From the NCBI GenBank assembly GCA_003550305.1, contig QKYT01000093.1, forward strand, positions 129,645-188,981: a stretch of DNA of 59,337 nucleotides. Reading direction: 5' to 3'. Both the position numbers and the translations under genes were made by a program. A model generated the notes under the pieces. The model was not told the DNA's origin, did not search any database, and saw only the letters and a list, made by a program, of their open reading frames with translations. Shown in pieces: positions 54,601 to 59,337 of this stretch (position 1 is the stretch's first letter; each line of letters opens with the position of its first letter). Source of the stretch: Glomus cerebriforme. Lineage: Eukaryota; Glomeromycota; Glomeromycetes; Glomerales; Glomeraceae.

Positions 54601-54842
54601 TTTTTTGTTTCATATGATATTGCCATCAAAAGTCACTAAGTTATATGAATACTGAAAAGGGAAGAGACCACTAACGTTTTAACCTGATATGAAAAATGCA
54701 AGTTTTTGCTGCGTAAATATTCATGATAAAAAACTTTTTCTTTTTTCCTCTTTTATGTTTTAAAAATATATATTAGTATTTTAAAAGTTTTTGTTATTTA
54801 ATAAAGTTAAATATTTTTCATCAGTAGCAGAACTTCAGATGT

Positions 54843-55052
54843 AAAATATTATTATAAAGCTATAAATATTTCATAAGTAAATTTATAACAAACGCGTTTT
54901 ATAAAGATTTCACAACATAATTTCAGCATTTGGTCATATTAAACAGGTAAAACATACTTCAGGAAAGTTATTTATGAGGTATGGGATGCTTATATATATA
55001 TTAATTTGGATTAAAATTTTCATGAAGTTATATGGATTTTTTTTACTTTTTA
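54843..55052. other. AT-rich spacer
   Basis: Nothing recognised. Confidence 0.35.
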
Positions 55053-55359
55053 CAGCAGTTTTCATAATTGTATGGCCACTGGATTTTTTGTAGAGTTTGA
55101 AATTGCAATTTTTAATAGTTGATGAAAATAAATAATAAAAAACTGGTTTTTACGTCACCTGCCACATGTTTCACATGTTCCACATAATTTATTTGATGAT
55201 GGTAATATATTGTATAGTATGACAGTATGACTCATCATGTCAAAACCAGTTTTTTGTTATTTCAGTTATTTTGATTTTACATAATTATATTAACTATTAA
55301 AAATCGCAATTTCAAAACTTACAAAAAATCTGGTGGCCATACAATTATGAAAACTGCTA
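55053..55359. mobile_element. 307-bp foldback MITE with TA target duplication
   Basis: Left end CAGCAGTTTTCATAATTGTA then TGGCCA; right end the inverse TGGCCATACAATTATGAAAA then CTGCTA. TA flanks at 55051-55052 and 55360-55361. Inverted similarity continues inward (AAAAAACTGGTTTT facing AAAACCAGTTTTTT). No coding content. Confidence 0.8.
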
Positions 55360-56264
55360 TAATAATACTAAGATGTATTTTGCTTTTTACTTTAAGTAAA
55401 ATTTGAATTTTGAACACTTTGATCAAGAGAAACAAGTGAAATAAGCTTAAGTAATGTTATTCTGTGGACATTAAAGTTCATGTATATTTGATTTTTATGG
55501 AACTAATTTAAATATTTGTGAATTTATAATTTTTTTTTGTAATAATACTAAGATGTGTTTTATAATAAAATTTCATAAATTTCATGTAAATATAATATTT
55601 AATAAAATGCAAATCAACTTTTATTTAATAAAATTGTGCAAAATATTAATAATTTTATTCTTTATGATAAGAGTTTTTATGTAAATTATCCATGTTAAAT
55701 ATCATCTAGTATTGTATTTATGTGATTTTTATTATATATAGTGATGTGATCATTATTATTTTCATGTCTTTCCTTTATTTTTCATCATCTTCCTTTAGCA
55801 TAACTTTTATCTGATTTTAACCTAAATGAATTAACCTAAAATACCTGCTTTATTACCTTCTTTTTGCAATAGAATATTCAAAAGACATCCATTTGAAACA
55901 CTTAATATACCAGATATTGCTTTTGAGTAGATATCAAGATTGTATGTTAGAATGCAGTTTGATCATTACAACCATATAAATTTAGTTTTGTTAGCTAATG
56001 GACAACAGACTGGCTTTGTATAGCAAATTTAAGACAAGTGTTTTGACAAAACACCTTAATCGTTCACTTAGTTCTCAATTTGCTGAATTCCAATCAAAGT
56101 TTTTTTCTTGTTGTAATATTCTATTTGAAGAAATTTTTGAAAACTAATTTGAAGAATTATGTGTAAACTTTTCAGATACTTCATCATATTTAAAAACTAT
56201 ATTATATCCAATTAAGTATCAATGGCTAAATGTTTTACATTTTAGATATGTTATTAAAATTAAT
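55360..56264. other. AT-rich spacer
   Basis: A readable gene was not found. A repeated AATAATACTAAGATGT.TTT occurs at 55363 and 55541. Confidence 0.4.
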
Positions 56265-56577
56265 TGGAGTAAGGTTGGGATTAGGATAAGATGTAGGATT
56301 AGGGTAAGGTTGAGATTAGGATAAGGTGTAGATTAGAAAGATTGGGATTAGGATAAGATTAGGAATTAGAATAAAATGTGAGATTAGGGTAAGGTTGGGA
56401 TTAGAATAAGGTGTGGGATTAGGGTAAAGTTAGAATTAGAATAAGGTGTTAGATTAGGGTAAAGTTAGGATTAGGATAAGGTGTTAGATCAGGGTAAGAT
56501 TAGGATTAGAAAAAGGTATTGGATTAGGGTAAGTTAGGGATTAGGATAAGGTATGGGATTTGATTAGAATAAGGTGC
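56265..56577. repeat. Telomere-like GGATTAGGGTAAG minisatellite
   Basis: About nine imperfect units of 30-40 bp built from GGATTAGGGTAAGGTTGGGA and TTAGGATAAGGTGT. The strand is G-rich with almost no C. Many units contain TTAGGG or TTAGGA. Confidence 0.85.
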
Positions 56578-57531
56578 AAAATTAATATTTTTATTTTTTT
56601 TTTACTTAGGAATTTAATGCTGGTATGTCATCAATTCAACAAATGGAATCCATCAATGTTATTATTCATAAATATATCAGAATAAGAAAGCTTAATGATA
56701 ACATTTTTCTTGTAACTAGATAGCTTTATTTAAATTTTTTATTATAGCTATATAACTTGTATTTATATAAATTGTATAAAAATTTAATAAAATATTGCAA
56801 AAATCATATGATTTATATACTGTGCCATAATGGGATGGTATTTAATAAAATCATTGGGAATGGTGATTAGAAAAACTCTTATGATAATATTTAAAAGTAT
56901 ACAAAATATATTTTTTTATTCTTTATATCACTTTTTAAAAAGCATAAAAAATTTTTTCTAAAATAAACATTATACAAAAAAAATTGAAGTTAAATTTATA
57001 ACAGTTAAGCAAATTGATATTTACAGTTATTTTTTAAAAACAATATATTTGGCATAACCTATTATACATTTCAGACGTACATAAATATTATCTTATTATT
57101 TCATATGATATGTAATTGGAATTATTTTGATCAACTGGATAAATTATACATTTAATTAATGCATTTCTTGAATATGAGATAGGAGTAACTTGTTCAGTTT
57201 AGTTTCAGCTCTGTGGAGTAGTTAAACTAACTTAAAGTAGCTCAACTCGAACTGACTTAAGCTAATTCAATTGATTTGATTGACTCAGCTAATCTTTTTT
57301 TTTCAGATTAAAAAAAAATGAAATCTATAATTCATAAATTTCTATTTTACATTCTTTATTAATGTTTAATATTCTTCTTTTTTTTAGATCCTTCAGTCTT
57401 TCAGTCTTTTGGTAGTTACTTTCTTTTTTTTGTTTTTTATTCTTGTTTCACTCATTAGAAATTTATTTAGTACAAAGTATTTCATAAATCTATGCCTTTG
57501 TAATACTACATAATGCTATAACTATAGATGC
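56578..57531. other. AT-rich spacer
   Basis: Includes a CTTTCAGTCTTTCAGTCTTT microrepeat (57392) and an AACTNAACTTAAAG-like run near 57225. No gene. Confidence 0.35.
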
Positions 57532-57679
57532 CATTCAAATTATTTTGAGATATCATAAATATAATTTTGGATGTACAAATTCATTTAGTTTATATGTAAT
57601 TTATTAAGTAAAGTGCCAAAATAATTTGGGATTTTACTATATACCCAAATTGATTTTGGAATTTGGGTGACATCTATAG
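57532..57679. mobile_element. 148-bp MITE, copy 2 of the family at 39758
   Basis: CTATAGATGCCATTCAAATT at the left end and TTTGGGTGACATCTATAG at the right. The interior matches copy 1 at nearly every position. Confidence 0.7.
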
Positions 57680-57699
57680 CTACGACCCCATCGAAAGAC

Positions 57700-57939
57700 T
57701 ATGAAACGTAATACTCTGATGATTTATATGGTATAATACTCTGTAATTTTACCAAGTGTAATACTCCGTTATATTAAGATGCATAATATTTTGAAATATT
57801 GCGTAATACTTTAAAATATTTATGAGGACTAATTATATAACATTTCATTTTACATAGTATAATACTCTGCAACTTTACGCATAATCTAGCATTAATATTT
57901 CATTTTACATAATGTAATACTCTACAACTTTATGCATAA
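57700..57939. repeat. Interspersed TAATACTCTG repeat cluster
   Basis: (G/A)TAATACTC(T/C)G or TAATACTCTA recurs at 57709, 57734, 57762, 57860 and 57915, often followed by AA.TTTA and GCATAA. The last two are inside a clear direct repeat of about 55 bp (ATTTCATTTTACATA..GTA). Confidence 0.65.
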
Positions 57940-59133
57940 CACTGGTCAAAAACTGATCTATCTTACAGATATCTTATAAATATCAGGTACCCAAAATGCA
58001 GAAAATCTGCTATACATCAGGTACCTAATATGTATATTATAGAATTAAAAAATACAATTTATTAATTATCTCGCTATCTAGCATATGGGCTGATCATGTT
58101 CATTTCACTAAGTAAATTTTGTGATGTTTATAAGTTGTACTACAAAAATAATACCACTATCATACCAAAATAGTACTAAAATGCGTAATAAAAAAAAAAA
58201 TTTGAAGCCAATAATCGCTTGTAAAAACTGTTTTTCGCTATTAAAATCACAAGTTTCAAATGAGTTGTAGATTAGTTTGGAAAGGCTAATTACGGAATTG
58301 AGGAATATTATAAAATAGCAGTTTTCAGTATGCTAGTTGCTTTTAAAAAAAATTTTAGTCACTTTTACAGCTTTTAAAACAATTTTGGTTAATTTTTTAC
58401 GCTATGGTAAGTGTTTTTCTTTTATCTCTTTATTTCAGATGTTATAGTTACTAATGTCTATATTGTACAATTTATTAGAATTAAGCAGTTTATTTTTAAG
58501 GATTGTTTTACTTTAGTTTTCTTTTTGGTGTAAAAGCGCTATATTCATTTGTTTTTTTTAAAAAAAATATTTTATTTAGGTTTTTATTACTTTTTTCAGA
58601 AAGCAAGTATTTGTAGATGAGGGTATTGATTATAATATTCAATTTTCAAAGTCTAAAATTCATATTTTCATTTAGCAATAATTAATGTAATTATTGTTGC
58701 CATAATAATTATAATAAAATTATATAAAAAACAGCTTCGCGTTGCTATTTTTTTTGTTTTTCAGCTTGTTGCACTGATGCCGATTTGAAATTATCACATG
58801 TGACATTTGGGAGGATGAGTCAAATTAGCCCATACGGTGATTATAAAAAGATAAAATATAGCTCATTTGATTCGCCTCACTGAGACATATCGAATAGTAC
58901 TAATTTCGCATTTCTAGGTATGTTAGATATCAAGATATTGCATTTTTTGTTTGTTTTTTATGATTTATCGAATATCTCAGCATTTATTACACCTAGAAAT
59001 GCAAAATTAGTACCATTCAATACGTCTCAGTGAGGCGAATCAAATGTGAGCTATATTTCATCATTTTATAATCACTGGATAGTGAGATAATTAATAAATT
59101 GTATTTTTTAATTCTATAATATACATATTGGGT
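57940..59133. mobile_element. Second copy of the CACTG palindromic element, nested and truncated
   Basis: Left arm 57940-58080 matches 44173-44323. The element resumes at 58837 with GTGATTATAAAAAGAT and runs through the loop to 59133, where its right end is cut off after CATATTGGG. An unrelated 756-bp sequence fills 58081-58836. About 10% diverged from the 44-kb copy. Confidence 0.75.
58081..58836. mobile_element. 756-bp insertion with CRTATGGGCTRAT ends
   Basis: Starts CATATGGGCTGAT and ends with the inverse ATTAGCCCATACG (11 of 13 matches). Interior AT-rich, no open frame of note. Target duplication not clear. Confidence 0.55.
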
Positions 59134-59337
59134 TATACCGTATATAGCGGGCCACAGTACCCCGGGTATCTTGCAAAAATCGGGGGTTTGACCCTGTACC
59201 CCCGGGTACTAAATAAAACCTAAAAATTCCGTTTTTTGCGAATATCTCACGATATACCAGTCCAATTTGAACGATCTTTTTTTTATTATGAAGAACTCAA
59301 TGAGAGCTATCAAACAAAAAAAAGATGGCTCAAATCT
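59134..59337. mobile_element. Left end of a further element, running out of the window
   Basis: From 59134 the sequence changes to TATACCGTATATAGCGGGCC with GC-rich CCCCGGGTA motifs repeated (59160, 59201). It interrupts the right arm of the CACTG element, so a further insertion is the simplest reading. Only 204 bases are visible. Confidence 0.45.

Larger units (their letters stand above)
51094..54842. repeat. 3.74-kb direct tandem duplication, copy 2
   Basis: Same start and end motifs as copy 1, adjacent with no spacer. A few N remain (51382, 51585, 51605, 51626, 51636, 51673, 52017, 52073), suggesting collapsed or mixed reads. Confidence 0.9.

Noticed and set aside
56265..56577. True telomere
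   Set aside because: Units are irregular, only partly TTAGGG, and unique AT-rich DNA continues on both sides.

Overview
The window looks like nuclear DNA of an arbuscular mycorrhizal fungus (Glomeromycotina, most like Rhizophagus). It is very AT-rich. Genes have many short GT-AG introns (about 55-190 bp), there is a decayed Sel1-repeat/TKL-type kinase of the kind greatly expanded in these fungi, and the intergenic space is full of decayed DNA transposons and foldback elements. The organism name is inferred from these traits; no database search was run. Exon models below were assembled by eye from splice signals and family conservation, and for the four main genes the summed exon lengths are exact multiples of three.

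Region 1-5 kb: the end of a Sel1-repeat/kinase gene (1-1657, +) that looks pseudogenised, a broken unknown gene fragment (2135-2661, -) and a kinase remnant. Region 5.1-10 kb: an unusual spliced gene on the minus strand (5116-9915). It encodes only the C-terminal ubiquitin-like part of a USP7/HAUSP deubiquitinase, with the first HUBL module present three times. The MATH and protease domains are absent. Region 10-17.7 kb is gene-poor, with one doubtful small ORF pair and a second kinase remnant.

Region 17.7-33 kb is the conserved housekeeping core: LUC7-like U1 snRNP protein (17741-19416, -; contains a 7-nt micro-exon), cysteinyl-tRNA synthetase (19609-23083, +) sharing a 192-bp divergent promoter with it, an FNBP4-like WW-domain protein (24660-26792, +) and a full-length USP7-type deubiquitinase (27449-32984, -; 1110 aa), the evident parent of the 5-10 kb gene. 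LUC7 and the FNBP4-like protein both belong to splicing-linked families.

Region 33-59 kb is transposon-derived. It holds a pogo/Tigger-like transposase pseudogene split by a 671-bp foldback MITE, several minisatellites, and a 6.3-kb Tc1/mariner-type element (40430-46714). That element has inverted arms of about 1.1 kb, a broken DDE transposase on one strand and a broken SAM-domain cargo gene on the other. Its transposase is itself interrupted by a 552-bp near-perfect palindrome flanked by a 3-bp target duplication. Further on are nested foldback elements, a 3.74-kb direct tandem duplication (with a 710-base assembly gap in copy 1) carrying a gene already broken before duplication, a TTAGGG-like minisatellite and a second, nested copy of the palindromic element. 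No tRNA, rRNA or CRISPR array was seen.
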